From Mycolicibacterium rhodesiae NBB3 (GTDB lineage Bacteria > Actinomycetota > Actinomycetes > Mycobacteriales > Mycobacteriaceae): a DNA stretch of 64,000 nt. A program made the position numbers and the translations under genes. Below are positions 28,592 to 37,079 of the stretch, in pieces; positions within the stretch are counted from its first letter, which is position 1, and each line of letters starts with the position of its first letter. The stretch spans positions 4,898,001-4,962,000 of the forward strand of contig NC_016604.1 of the NCBI RefSeq assembly GCF_000230895.2, read 5' to 3'. A model generated the notes under the pieces. That model saw nothing but the letters and a program-made list of their open reading frames with translations, did no database searches and was not told where the DNA came from.

Positions 28592-29992
28592 TCAGTCCTT
28601 TGCCGCGGCCAACGCGCGCCGCAGACTTTCCCGACGCTCGTCGATGGCGCGCCCGAAGTCTTGCAACAACACCGGCTTTCGCGACACCAGGTCCTCGACG
28701 ACCTCTCGGTCGATCCGCAGTACGGTGACTTCCTCCAACGCATAGGCCGCGGCGCTGACCGGCTCGAGAGTGAGGGTGGTCTGTCCGAGGAAGTCGCCCG
28801 CTTCCAGCGTCCGCACGGGGATGATCCCGCCCGCGTCGTCGGTCGCGGCGAGCCTGACCTTTCCGTTGACGATGAACGTCATCCGCTTGGGGATCTGCCC
28901 GCTGTACTGGATGTACTCGTCGGCGCCGTAACGCGTGAGCCGGACCCGGGTGAGGAGGTCCTCCTGGTCCTCATGGGTCAGCCGCAGTGTCGGCGCGATG
29001 ATCCGCAACGAGGTCTGCACCCGTTCCGTCGTCGCGAACTCGTCTTCTGCCTCGTCGAGGTGCAGGCCGGCCCGCCGCGACGCATACCAGACCCAGCGCA
29101 GGAACTGAGATTTGGCGGCGAAGTCATCAGCGGGAGAGCGCAGCGGAATTCCCGTGCTGTAGTCCATGGCACCGGAACGGACACTGGACGGCGTAGCACC
29201 CGGCCGCAGCTGCGGCAGCATGACCGCCACCCGGTTCAGCATCGCGATGACGTCGTCGGGTGGGTCGTCGACCGAGAAGACGGTGGAGACACTCAGGGAG
29301 TGTGCGCCGGGCGGGCGGCTGAAGTTCTTGAACGACGCCGCGGCCAGCGCCGAGTTGGGCATGATCATCATGCCGCCGCCGGTGTCGATATGCGTTGCCC
29401 GCCAGTTCACTTCCACCACGCGGCCGCGCGCCGTCGGGGTGTCGATCCAGTCGCCGAGCTGAAATGGCTGTTCGAACAACAGCAGCAGGCCCGAGATGAT
29501 CTGCCCCACCGAGTTCTGCAGTGCAAGGCCTAGCACGATCGACGACACGCCGAGCGCGGTGAACAGGCCGCCCACGTTCGCGCCCCAGATGTAGGCGAGC
29601 ATGATGCCGACACCGACGGCGATCACTGCGAAGCGGGCGACGTCGAGAAAGATCGACGGGATTCGCTTGCGCCAGCTGCCTTCCGGCGCACCCGCGAACA
29701 TCGTGGCGTTCAGACCGGACAGCACGAGGACCAGGACGACGAACCCGAACACCGTCGCCACCACGCGAACCGGCGTCGCCTCGCCGGAGATCTGGATGGC
29801 CTGCACCAGCAGGATCAGCAGCGCACCGAGCGGCAGGATGTAGTTGCGCACCAGATGCACCGGGCGGGCCAACGGGTTCGACCGGCGCAGCAGCGCGTTG
29901 TGCACCTCCGTGAGAGCCACCAGGCAGACGGGAAAGCCGATGGCGACGGCCACGGCCCAGTAGAACCATGGCGAATCGAACACGCTGCTCAC
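28592..29992 (-). CDS. Mechanosensitive channel (MscS) with C-terminal cyclic-nucleotide-binding domain
   Basis: A 466-residue inner-membrane channel. Four N-terminal hydrophobic segments lead to the pore helix and MscS beta domain (ALGVSSIVLGLALQNSVGQI, then GDWIDTPTARGRVVEVNWRATHI). The last about 120 residues are a cNMP-binding fold (FIVNGKVRLAATDDAGGIIPVRTLEAGDFLGQTTL, quoted only in part as a marker). Start GTG 29992 overlaps the TGA of the cyclase-like gene (GTGA). It resembles Rv2434c, which is likewise next to a cyclase-like gene in M. tuberculosis. Ligand gating is inferred from domain content. Confidence 0.92.
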   Translation of the reverse strand: MSSVFDSPWFYWAVAVAIGFPVCLVALTEVHNALLRRSNPLARPVHLVRNYILPLGALLILLVQAIQISGEATPVRVVATVFGFVVLVLVLSGLNATMFAGAPEGSWRKRIPSIFLDVARFAVIAVGVGIMLAYIWGANVGGLFTALGVSSIVLGLALQNSVGQIISGLLLLFEQPFQLGDWIDTPTARGRVVEVNWRATHIDTGGGMMIMPNSALAAASFKNFSRPPGAHSLSVSTVFSVDDPPDDVIAMLNRVAVMLPQLRPGATPSSVRSGAMDYSTGIPLRSPADDFAAKSQFLRWVWYASRRAGLHLDEAEDEFATTERVQTSLRIIAPTLRLTHEDQEDLLTRVRLTRYGADEYIQYSGQIPKRMTFIVNGKVRLAATDDAGGIIPVRTLEAGDFLGQTTLTLEPVSAAAYALEEVTVLRIDREVVEDLVSRKPVLLQDFGRAIDERRESLRRALAAAKD

Positions 29993-32154
29993 TGCTGCGC
30001 CAATCGCCAAACAGGTTGTTCTTCACCGTCGACGGTGATCACGCCCGCGGCGGTGAAGCTGCGGCTGTCACGCATCTGGTCGTAGACCGTGGAGGTGACG
30101 TAGACGCCGGGTTGTGGTGAGCCGCTCTGCACTTGATACGCGAGGTTCACCGCCGATCCCCACATGTCGTAGGCGAGGGTGGAGCGAGCGACCAGTCCGC
30201 TGGTCACGGTCCCGGTGTCGATACCGGCTCGCAGGCTCAGGTCGTGTCCGGTCTCGCCGTTGAACCGTTCGATGATCCGTTGCATCTCGATGGCGAAATC
30301 AACTGTGCGTCTGACATTGTCGAGGCGCGGAACACTCAAGCCGCAGCTGGCCAGATAGCCGTTGTGCAGCGTCCGCACCTGCTCGACGCCGAGATTGTCT
30401 GCAGCGGCATCGAATTGACGCGTCAGCTTGTTGACGATCGTGAGCAGCTCATCGGAGCTCAGCTGGGGGGACAGGTCGTCCAGGCCGACGATGTCGGCGA
30501 AGATCACCGTGACGTCCTGATGGTCCTGGGAGATCGTCTCCTCACCCTCGCGGTAACGCTGCACCACCGGCTCCGGCATCAGGGACAACATCAGCCGGTC
30601 GTTCTCGCGGCGCTGCTCGGCGAGCAGGTCCTCCTTGATGGCCAGATTGCGGCTCATCTCGTTGAAAGCGACGGTGAGGTCGCCGAACTCGTCGCGTGAG
30701 TGGACGGGCAGGTTGATGTTGTAATCCCCGGAACTGATCTTCTGGGCGCCGGTTTCGAGTCTCCGGATCGGTCTGACGAACAACCGCGCGAGCAACATCG
30801 CCGCAAGACACACGACGAAGATGATCGCGACCGTCGACAGCACCAGCGTGCGGGTGAACGCGGATACCGGCGCGAACGCCTCCGCCGTGTTGATCTTGGC
30901 GATCACGTTCCACCGCAGGCCCTCGATGTCGGCCGGGGCGTACGCCTGCAGCGTCTCTTGACCGAGATAGTCCTGGGCGATCAGCGTGCCCGCCTGGCCC
31001 CGCTGCGCGAGCTTGGTGGCCTCCGTCGGCACCGGTTGGATCAAGGTCGTGCCGCCCCGCTGGATCGCTTCGGCAGCGATGTCGGGTGCGGTGCCCGCGT
31101 CGACGACGTCGCGTTTGTAGGCCTCGGGGTCCTCGATGAACATTCGGGAATCCGATCGCATGAGGTCGTCGGGTCCGACTATGAAGGTCTCACCGGTCTC
31201 GCCCATACCGGACTCTTGCCAGCGCCGATCCATGGTCATCAACCTGTTGATCTTCGAGATCGGAAACTGCAGGGCGAGCACACCTTCCACGCTGCCCTGC
31301 GGACCGACGGGCGACAGGAACCACGCGGTCGGCTCGTCGGCCGGTTCGTACTCGCCGAAGTCGGTGATGCCGACGTAGTCGACGGTGTTCGATTCGAGCG
31401 CCTCCTTGTACGCGGAAGCCAGCAAGCCGCCCTTGAAGGGACCGGTGAACACGTTCGTGCCGAGATCCACGCCTTTGTACGCGGTGTAGACGACGTTGCC
31501 ACGGGTATCGAAGAGCAACGCGTCCTCGAACTCGAATCGCTGCACTATCTCGCGGAAGAAGTCGTTGTAGCGCGCGTTGGCGGCCGACCAGGTGCTGCCG
31601 TCGCCGGCGTTGTCGAACTGGATCGACTTGTCCCAGTCGGCGAACGGGGCGGTGTAGTAGGCCTGCAGGTAGCGCGACGCGTTCGTCCTGGGCAGCACCG
31701 CGTCGACGTCGACCTCTTCGCCGATCGCAGCCTTCTGCGGTGCGAACTGTTGTGTGTAGTAGTCGACGAGAGACTGCTGCTGAGCCGGGTTGATCGTCGC
31801 CGCGTTGAGTTGGTCGAAGCCTGCGGTGAAAGCTCCGATGGCCTCGATCGACGTCGCGCCCCGCGAGTAGATCACCAGCGAGTTCTTCAGATCCCCGATG
31901 CCTTCCCGCAGCTGACGGCTCTGTGACTGGCGGATCTCGGTCAGCCGGTCGAAAACCGACTCCCGCAATGACGACCGGCCCGATTGGTAACCGATCGCGC
32001 CGACGACGGCCGCCGACAGGACGCTCGTGACGAGGAGCATCATCAGCAACTTCGACTGAATGCTCATCCTGGACATGACGCGACGCCGCAGACTTCGGGG
32101 TTTCGGTGCCGGACGGGTCGACGTCGACGTATCCGGATCGGTAGGTGTCGTCAT
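29989..32154 (-). CDS. Membrane sensor with HAMP and degenerate class III nucleotide-cyclase domain (Rv2435c-like)
   Basis: A 721-residue protein: cytoplasmic N-terminus, TM helix (KLLMMLLVTSVLSAAVVGAI), large extracytoplasmic sensor domain (about residues 70-420), second TM (LSTVAIIFVVCLAAMLLARL), HAMP linker and C-terminal cyclase-type domain. The first metal Asp is kept (VIFADIVG), but the second-metal segment reads VRTLHNGYLA where KTIGDAYMA is usual: Lys to Arg and Asp to Asn (codon 30361-30363). The purine-binding Asp is Ser (WGSAVNLA) and the transition-state Arg is Gln. It probably does not make cAMP. ATG 32154 is chosen over the longer open frame. Confidence 0.9.
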   Translation of the reverse strand: MTTPTDPDTSTSTRPAPKPRSLRRRVMSRMSIQSKLLMMLLVTSVLSAAVVGAIGYQSGRSSLRESVFDRLTEIRQSQSRQLREGIGDLKNSLVIYSRGATSIEAIGAFTAGFDQLNAATINPAQQQSLVDYYTQQFAPQKAAIGEEVDVDAVLPRTNASRYLQAYYTAPFADWDKSIQFDNAGDGSTWSAANARYNDFFREIVQRFEFEDALLFDTRGNVVYTAYKGVDLGTNVFTGPFKGGLLASAYKEALESNTVDYVGITDFGEYEPADEPTAWFLSPVGPQGSVEGVLALQFPISKINRLMTMDRRWQESGMGETGETFIVGPDDLMRSDSRMFIEDPEAYKRDVVDAGTAPDIAAEAIQRGGTTLIQPVPTEATKLAQRGQAGTLIAQDYLGQETLQAYAPADIEGLRWNVIAKINTAEAFAPVSAFTRTLVLSTVAIIFVVCLAAMLLARLFVRPIRRLETGAQKISSGDYNINLPVHSRDEFGDLTVAFNEMSRNLAIKEDLLAEQRRENDRLMLSLMPEPVVQRYREGEETISQDHQDVTVIFADIVGLDDLSPQLSSDELLTIVNKLTRQFDAAADNLGVEQVRTLHNGYLASCGLSVPRLDNVRRTVDFAIEMQRIIERFNGETGHDLSLRAGIDTGTVTSGLVARSTLAYDMWGSAVNLAYQVQSGSPQPGVYVTSTVYDQMRDSRSFTAAGVITVDGEEQPVWRLAQQ

Positions 32155-32198
32155 TGAATCGCAAAGACTATCCTGCAAAACTTGCACGTGAGGTGGCT

Positions 32199-32648
32199 GT
32201 GGGCGAATTCTTGACATCCGATGGCGCGGATCCGTTCGATCTGAGGCGCTTCGTCGACGCCCAGGAACGCGTCTACTCCTCAGTGCTCTCCGAGCTGCGC
32301 GACGGACGCAAGCGCAGCCACTGGATCTGGTTCATCTTCCCGCAGCTGAAGGCGCTCGGCCGCAGCCCCACGGCGATCCGGTACGGCATCGCGTCACTGG
32401 CCGAGGCCAGCGCCTACCTCGATCACGATGTCCTGGGTCCGAGACTGCGTGAATGCGCGCAACTGGTCGCAGGGATCGAGGGCTCGTCGGCAGACGAGAT
32501 CTTCGGCTGGCCGGACAATCTCAAGGTGCGTTCGTCGATGACGCTCTTCGCGCGGGCCACCGCGGACAACGCCGATTTCCGCGCGGTACTTGATCGGTTC
32601 TACGACGGGGCCGAGGATGCGCTCACGGTCGAGCAGTTGGCGCGATGA
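32199..32648 (+). CDS. DUF1810 family protein (Rv1873-like)
   Basis: A small alpha-helical protein of unknown function. Family blocks are DPFDLRRFVDAQERVYSSVL, HWIWFIFPQLKALG and SSMTLFARAT, matching Rv1873, for which a structure exists. Start is taken as GTG 32199, with GAGG five bases upstream, giving 149 residues; GTG 32193 or TTG 32211 are also possible. It diverges from the cyclase gene with about 45 bp between starts, and its 3' end overlaps the convergent amylase-family gene by 26 bp. Confidence 0.87.
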   Translation: MGEFLTSDGADPFDLRRFVDAQERVYSSVLSELRDGRKRSHWIWFIFPQLKALGRSPTAIRYGIASLAEASAYLDHDVLGPRLRECAQLVAGIEGSSADEIFGWPDNLKVRSSMTLFARATADNADFRAVLDRFYDGAEDALTVEQLAR

Positions 32649-33915
32649 TCAGCCAGCCGTGCGGCTCCACCTCCGCCGCGGTGACGATGTGCTGCGGCGG
32701 CGCACCCGACCCGCCGAGGATTTCACCCTGCGCAACGCCGACCTCCGGCAGCGAGACGGACAGCGGTTCGTCGTCGATGTTGAGTGCCACCACGAGGGAG
32801 TCGGCGCCGTTGCGCGTTTGATACACGTACTGGCGGTTGGTCAATTGCAGCGGCGACGTGCGCGCGGTGTGCAGCCACAAATGGCGTCTTCGTAGACCGA
32901 TCAGAAACTGGTGCAGTCGTAACTCGTCGTGGCCGAGTTGCTCGATACCCTCTGGGGGAGAACCGAATTCAGGCCGTACCGCGTCATCGCCGCCGAACCG
33001 TTCCTCTTTGACGCCCCGATAGGCGTACTCGTCGCCGGCGTACACGCTCGGTGTACCTCCGGTGGTGAGCAATAGGACCAGTGCGTGTGCCAGGTGCTTC
33101 GTATTCTCCAGGCGACTGGCGATCCGGGTGACATCGTGGTTGCCGACGAACGTCATCGGCACGAAGTCGTCCAGAAACTCGTTGTGCCGCACCAACGCCC
33201 AGTCGAGCTCATGGAAGTTCTGATCGTTGAGGCCGCTCCAGATCGCCTTCCAGAGTTCGTACTGTGTCACCGAGTCGAAGCCGCCGTCACGCACGCGTGC
33301 CGAGTAATCACCGTGGATGACTTCTCCGACGAACCAGGCGTCGGGAAATGCCTCGCGGACGCGCGGGAGCACCTGCGCCCAGAACCGGTCGGGAACGGCG
33401 TAGGCGGCGTCGAGGCGCCAGCCGTCTGCGCCTCGGGCCAGCCAGTGGGTCATGACGCCGACGGTGTAGTCGACGACTTCGGGATTGTCGTGATCGAGTG
33501 CGATCAGCCCGTCGTGCCCCTCAAAGGTGTCGAAGCCAGATCCGTTGCGCCGCTTGCGGAACCATGAGCTGTTGCCGAAGTCGGTGCCGACATGGTTGAA
33601 GACGCCGTCGAGCAGTAGACGCACACCGCGCTTGCGTGCTTCCTCGACCAGATGGTCGAAGTCGCCGCCGTCGCCGAGCCGCGAATCGATGCGGTAGTGG
33701 TCGGTGGTGTCGTAACCGTGGGTCTGCGAGGCGAATATGGGCCCGAGCGCAACGCCTGACGCGCCGAGTCCGATGGCGTGGTCGAACCATTCGACGATGC
33801 GGCGCAGGCGGTGCTCGTCGGCGGTCGGAGGAGTGTCGGCGGGGTATGCGCCGACGAAGCCCAGCGGGTAGACCTGCCACCAGATCGCATGCTGCACCCA
33901 GGCCGGCTCGGTCAT
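32623..33915 (-). CDS. Alpha-amylase family (GH13) glycosidase
   Basis: A 430-residue GH13 TIM-barrel enzyme without a signal peptide, so probably cytoplasmic and acting on alpha-glucans or trehalose-type sugars. Conserved regions: I DGVFNHVG, II WRLDAAYAVP (nucleophile Asp), III FVGEVIHGDY (acid Glu), IV FVGNHDVTRIASR (Asp of NHD). A short C-terminal beta domain ends the protein. It begins ATG 33915 (MTEPAWVQHAIWWQVYP), overlapping the deaminase stop (ATGA), so both are in one operon. Substrate cannot be told from sequence. Confidence 0.93.
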   Translation of the reverse strand: MTEPAWVQHAIWWQVYPLGFVGAYPADTPPTADEHRLRRIVEWFDHAIGLGASGVALGPIFASQTHGYDTTDHYRIDSRLGDGGDFDHLVEEARKRGVRLLLDGVFNHVGTDFGNSSWFRKRRNGSGFDTFEGHDGLIALDHDNPEVVDYTVGVMTHWLARGADGWRLDAAYAVPDRFWAQVLPRVREAFPDAWFVGEVIHGDYSARVRDGGFDSVTQYELWKAIWSGLNDQNFHELDWALVRHNEFLDDFVPMTFVGNHDVTRIASRLENTKHLAHALVLLLTTGGTPSVYAGDEYAYRGVKEERFGGDDAVRPEFGSPPEGIEQLGHDELRLHQFLIGLRRRHLWLHTARTSPLQLTNRQYVYQTRNGADSLVVALNIDDEPLSVSLPEVGVAQGEILGGSGAPPQHIVTAAEVEPHGWLIIAPTARP

Positions 33916-34391
33916 GGCCGGAACTTTTTCTCGTAGAGGGCCTTCATCGCGTCGGCGTACTCGGGTGCGGGTCCGTCGGCATCGGTGTGCGGGGCGACGG
34001 TCGTGATCGGCAGCGGCGCCACCGGCGGCGGGCGACAACCCCATTCGGACAGCCACCGGGTCAGTTGTTCTGATGACGCGGCATACACGATCCGGCCGAG
34101 ACCCACCCACGCGTGCGCCGCGGAGCACATCGGACAGTGCTCACCGGAGGTGTAGACCGTGGCGTCGGCGCGTCCGTTCGGGGTCAGGTTCGCGACCGAC
34201 CACTGTGCGATCGCGAACTCGGGGTGACGTGTGTGGTCGCCGTTCTTCACGCGGTTGCGGTCTTCGAACAGCACCCTGCCGGTGTGATCGACGAGTATCG
34301 ATCCGAACGGCTCATCACCCTCGTCGAGGGCTTCGCGCGCGAGTTCGACACAACGGCTTAGGTATTCAAGATCGTTGTCGTCGATGGCCAC
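33912..34391 (-). CDS. Nucleoside/guanine deaminase (cytidine deaminase superfamily)
   Basis: A 159-residue zinc hydrolase removing amino groups from purine or cytosine bases or nucleosides. Zinc motif: HPEFA (His ligand and catalytic Glu) and CPMCSAAHAW (PCxxC-type Cys pair). The C-terminal part (ALYEKKFRP) fits guanine-deaminase-like proteins. GTG start 34391 (VAIDDNDLEYLSRC). It overlaps the upstream membrane-protein gene's end (34366) and the downstream amylase start, giving a compact four-gene unit with the TetR gene. Confidence 0.88.
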   Translation of the reverse strand: MAIDDNDLEYLSRCVELAREALDEGDEPFGSILVDHTGRVLFEDRNRVKNGDHTRHPEFAIAQWSVANLTPNGRADATVYTSGEHCPMCSAAHAWVGLGRIVYAASSEQLTRWLSEWGCRPPPVAPLPITTVAPHTDADGPAPEYADAMKALYEKKFRP

Positions 34392-35394
34392 AGCCGGAGA
34401 GTACACCGGCCTGCACGCGCGACGCCGTGGCGATGACCGCGAGCAGACACCCTCCCGCACCCCAGATCGCGAGTGTGACAACCGGCGTGTAAGCACCATT
34501 GCCGCCGAAGTATTCGATGCTGCGCAGCAGCGAGACTCCCGAACCCTGCGGCACTATCGCATTGAAATCGGCGTAGAAGCCCGACAGGAGCGGGCGACCC
34601 ACCGGTCCTGCAGCTGCCGCGTTACCGATGATGACGAGAAACAGCGTCAGCGCCATCGAGGCGACCGTGCCGAACGCCGCCGCGACACCGGAGACGGCGC
34701 CGCCCACCGCCAACGCGTACAACCACAGCGCACCGAACACCTGCCATGGGTGCCCGACGACCGCGTGCAGCACACCGTCGACGTAAACCGTGACGGAGCC
34801 GGCGAGCAGCGCCGAGTAGCCCGCGAGGGTCATCGTGCGCAGCACCAGCGTTTTCGGGTTGCGCACGCTACCCATCAGTCGCCCGAAGACCGCGGCTCCC
34901 ACGGACGCACCGATGGAAATGAAGATGACGGCGTAGAACTCGACCGTGCCGGACGGATTGCCTGGCGCCGTCGGTGCGACGTCGTCGACCGTAGCGGCCA
35001 GTCCGGCCTTGCCTGCGATCGCGCGACCGACGGTCTCCGCGGCGCCCGCGACGCTACGCCCACCACCCCCGGCGACATAGATCTTCATGTCTCCGGTCGG
35101 ACCGACGACGAATGCGGCATCGGCCGAACGTTCATACACCTGCTGTCGCGCGGCCGCGTCGTCGGCGACCGCATTCACCGCCAGCCCGTCTTGGCTGCGG
35201 ACCCCGTCGGTCAACTGCTGGGGGCCCGCCACGGCGACGGTGAGGTGATGCAGCGTCGGCTTGGCGAATGCGCCGGAGTAGCTCGCGATCATCGCGACGA
35301 CGAAAATCGTCAAGCCGATCATCGCGAGGATCATGGTGCGGATGGCGGCGCGATCGCCCGCCGGATGTGACTCAGATTCGTGATGTCTACCCAT
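34366..35394 (-). CDS. ABC-2/YhgE-type membrane permease-like protein
   Basis: A 342-residue membrane protein. One N-terminal TM helix (MILAMIGLTIFVVAMIASY) precedes an extracytoplasmic domain (about residues 50-150), then five further TM helices in the C-terminal half. This layout fits DUF3533/ABC-2-type permeases often placed with TetR regulators in drug-efflux units. No ATPase gene is adjacent. The start overlaps the end of the TetR gene (8 bp), so both are controlled from the palindromic operator upstream of tetR. Confidence 0.8.
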   Translation of the reverse strand: MGRHHESESHPAGDRAAIRTMILAMIGLTIFVVAMIASYSGAFAKPTLHHLTVAVAGPQQLTDGVRSQDGLAVNAVADDAAARQQVYERSADAAFVVGPTGDMKIYVAGGGGRSVAGAAETVGRAIAGKAGLAATVDDVAPTAPGNPSGTVEFYAVIFISIGASVGAAVFGRLMGSVRNPKTLVLRTMTLAGYSALLAGSVTVYVDGVLHAVVGHPWQVFGALWLYALAVGGAVSGVAAAFGTVASMALTLFLVIIGNAAAAGPVGRPLLSGFYADFNAIVPQGSGVSLLRSIEYFGGNGAYTPVVTLAIWGAGGCLLAVIATASRVQAGVLSGCGHRRQRS

Positions 35395-35977
35395 GGTGGA
35401 GTCCGTTCGTAGATGGGGTCAGGCCGAGAAGCGCGTTGACGGTGTCCAGCGCGGCGCCGGCGCGGTCGACGAGGTCGGTGGAATCGGGGTCTTCCATCCA
35501 CGACCGCAGCACCTCCATGAATCCGCCGACGAGGAATCGAGTGACCGCCTCCTCCGTCAGGCCCGCGACAGCGGTCAGCGCGGGTATGCCCTGCGCTGCG
35601 ATCTCCTCGCATGCGGGGAGTAATTCGACACGGAATGCGGCGGCGACCCGTTGCGTCACCGCACTCGGTACGACGTTGCGGTAAGCCGAACGGTGTTCAG
35701 CGGCGTAGTCGAACAATCGGAGAATCCGGGTGCGCGCATCGCCGCTGTGGTCGGCGGTCGCCGCGGCGAATGCGGCAGAGACCGCTGACGCGACGGCGTC
35801 GTCACGATCACGGAAGTGTTGGTAGAACACCTGCCGGCTGACCCCGGCGCGGGTGACGATGTCGCCGACTGTCAGCGCATCGACCGGTCCTTCGTGGGCG
35901 AGGGCGAATGCCGCCGCGCGTAATCGAGAGCGGACCCGTTCGGCACGGGGGTCGGCACTGTCGGCTCGAGCTGCCAT
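35387..35977 (-). CDS. TetR/AcrR-family transcriptional regulator
   Basis: A 196-residue repressor-type regulator. The helix-turn-helix is LTVGDIVTRAGVSRQVFYQH near residue 40, followed by FRDRDDAV. The C-terminal part is an all-helical ligand-binding domain. ATG 35977 (MAARADSADPRAE) is chosen; six codons upstream there is another frame extension without support. A near-perfect 22-bp palindrome lies 18 bp upstream of the start, so it probably represses itself and the downstream permease, deaminase and amylase genes. Confidence 0.93.
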   Translation of the reverse strand: MAARADSADPRAERVRSRLRAAAFALAHEGPVDALTVGDIVTRAGVSRQVFYQHFRDRDDAVASAVSAAFAAATADHSGDARTRILRLFDYAAEHRSAYRNVVPSAVTQRVAAAFRVELLPACEEIAAQGIPALTAVAGLTEEAVTRFLVGGFMEVLRSWMEDPDSTDLVDRAGAALDTVNALLGLTPSTNGLHHG

Positions 35978-35995
35978 GTCAAAAGCGTAAAGCAC

Positions 35996-36017
35996 TTCGT
36001 AGACAATTGACTACGAA
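35996..36017 (-). promoter_or_regulatory. Candidate TetR operator (22-bp palindrome)
   Basis: Arms TTCGTAG and CTACGAA flank a central CAATTG, giving 20 of 22 symmetrical bases. It sits 18 bp before the tetR start and in a locally AT-rich stretch likely to contain the promoter (also TAATCTATAC just beyond). Confidence 0.75.
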
Positions 36018-36250
36018 AACTTAGGTAATCTATACCACCCGTTCGTGCAGGTGTGACGGCCGCGACGTCGGGATGTGTGAAAAGCAGCCGCCGATACCGC
36101 GCGTGCAACACCGATAACCGCCGGGACGACGCGCAGTGGCGTCTTTCGCCACGTCGTCTTGATGTCGCAAACCACACCAAATTGATTGACGGTCGGGTAG
36201 ATGTATATCCGCCGGTCCAGCAGAGGGCCGTTCATTCCGAGAGGAAATCC

Positions 36251-36898
36251 ATGGATATTGCGCGTTTGTCAGCCACGAGCCTGGCCGTAGCGGCTCTGGT
36301 CATCGGGGTCACCGCTTCAGGTTGCAGCAAGGGAGACGACTCCAAGTCCGAGTCGTCGACGTCGTCGGCCGCATCATCGACCACATCCGCCGAAGCGACC
36401 TCGTCGGGGGAGAGCGCTCCGCCGGAGACGAGCGCGGCGCCGGCAGAGCCCGCCGATTACGGCAAGCTGCTCCTTCCGCCCGCCGACATGGGCGACGACA
36501 CCCAGACGCCAGGCGGTGTGCAGTTGAACCCGGGCGGCAATCCCGGTGCGGCGCAGGTCTACGCGAGCTCGGACGGCAAGCAGAAGATCATCGACACCAT
36601 CCTGGTCTTCCCCGACGTGGCAGCCGCCGCGTCCAACTTCGACAGCAATTCGAAGACGATGAACGAAGTGACCACCGGTGCGCCGGAACCCGTCGAGGTC
36701 GGCGACCAGGGAGTGATGGCGATCGGCACGTCGCCCGACGGAACCAAATCGGTGACCGTGGTCTTGTTCAGCCAAGGCAAGGCCCTGGTGTCGCTGAACT
36801 TCGAGGGTGAGCCCAACGACCCTGTCCCGCCGGACGTGGCAAAGGACATCGCCACCAAGCAGGCCGCGCTCATCGCCGACGGGCTGCCTGAGGAGTAG
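36251..36898 (+). CDS. Putative lipoprotein
   Basis: A 215-residue exported protein of unknown function. The signal peptide MDIARLSATSLAVAALVIGV ends in a lipobox TASGC; the mature N-terminus is a Ser/Thr-rich low-complexity linker of about 45 residues, which is typical of glycosylated mycobacterial lipoproteins. A globular domain follows (DYGKLLLPPADMGDDTQTPG, then TILVFPDVAAAASNFDSNSK), resembling sensor-type mycobacterial lipoproteins that bind hydrophobic ligands. A GAGAGGA site precedes ATG 36251. The 270 bp upstream hold the TetR operator and no gene. Confidence 0.85.
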   Translation: MDIARLSATSLAVAALVIGVTASGCSKGDDSKSESSTSSAASSTTSAEATSSGESAPPETSAAPAEPADYGKLLLPPADMGDDTQTPGGVQLNPGGNPGAAQVYASSDGKQKIIDTILVFPDVAAAASNFDSNSKTMNEVTTGAPEPVEVGDQGVMAIGTSPDGTKSVTVVLFSQGKALVSLNFEGEPNDPVPPDVAKDIATKQAALIADGLPEE

Positions 36899-37006
36899 CC
36901 ACTTCACATTCGCGACCGGGCCGAACGGCCGATGGGGAAGGGGCGCAGCCCGTCACCGGGTCGGCGCGGCGCTCCTGCTCGTTCGGGTTGACTCGACAAC
37001 CTTCAC

Positions 37007-37020
37007 TAGAACGTGTTCTA
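37007..37020 (+). promoter_or_regulatory. KstR-type operator upstream of the thioesterase gene
   Basis: TAGAACGTGTTCTA fits the KstR consensus TnnAACnnGTTnnA exactly and extends into a longer palindrome (37004-37023). KstR is the TetR repressor of the mycobacterial cholesterol/lipid-degradation regulon. Confidence 0.8.
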
Positions 37021-37079
37021 GTGCTGGTGTGGTGCAGTGGACCGATCTCGGCGACGTCTCTTCTGCTGAGGTCGACCGC

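Noticed and set aside
31440..31460. GAACACGTTC string resembling a KstR half-match
   Set aside because: It lies inside the cyclase-like coding sequence and the outer T/A positions do not fit.
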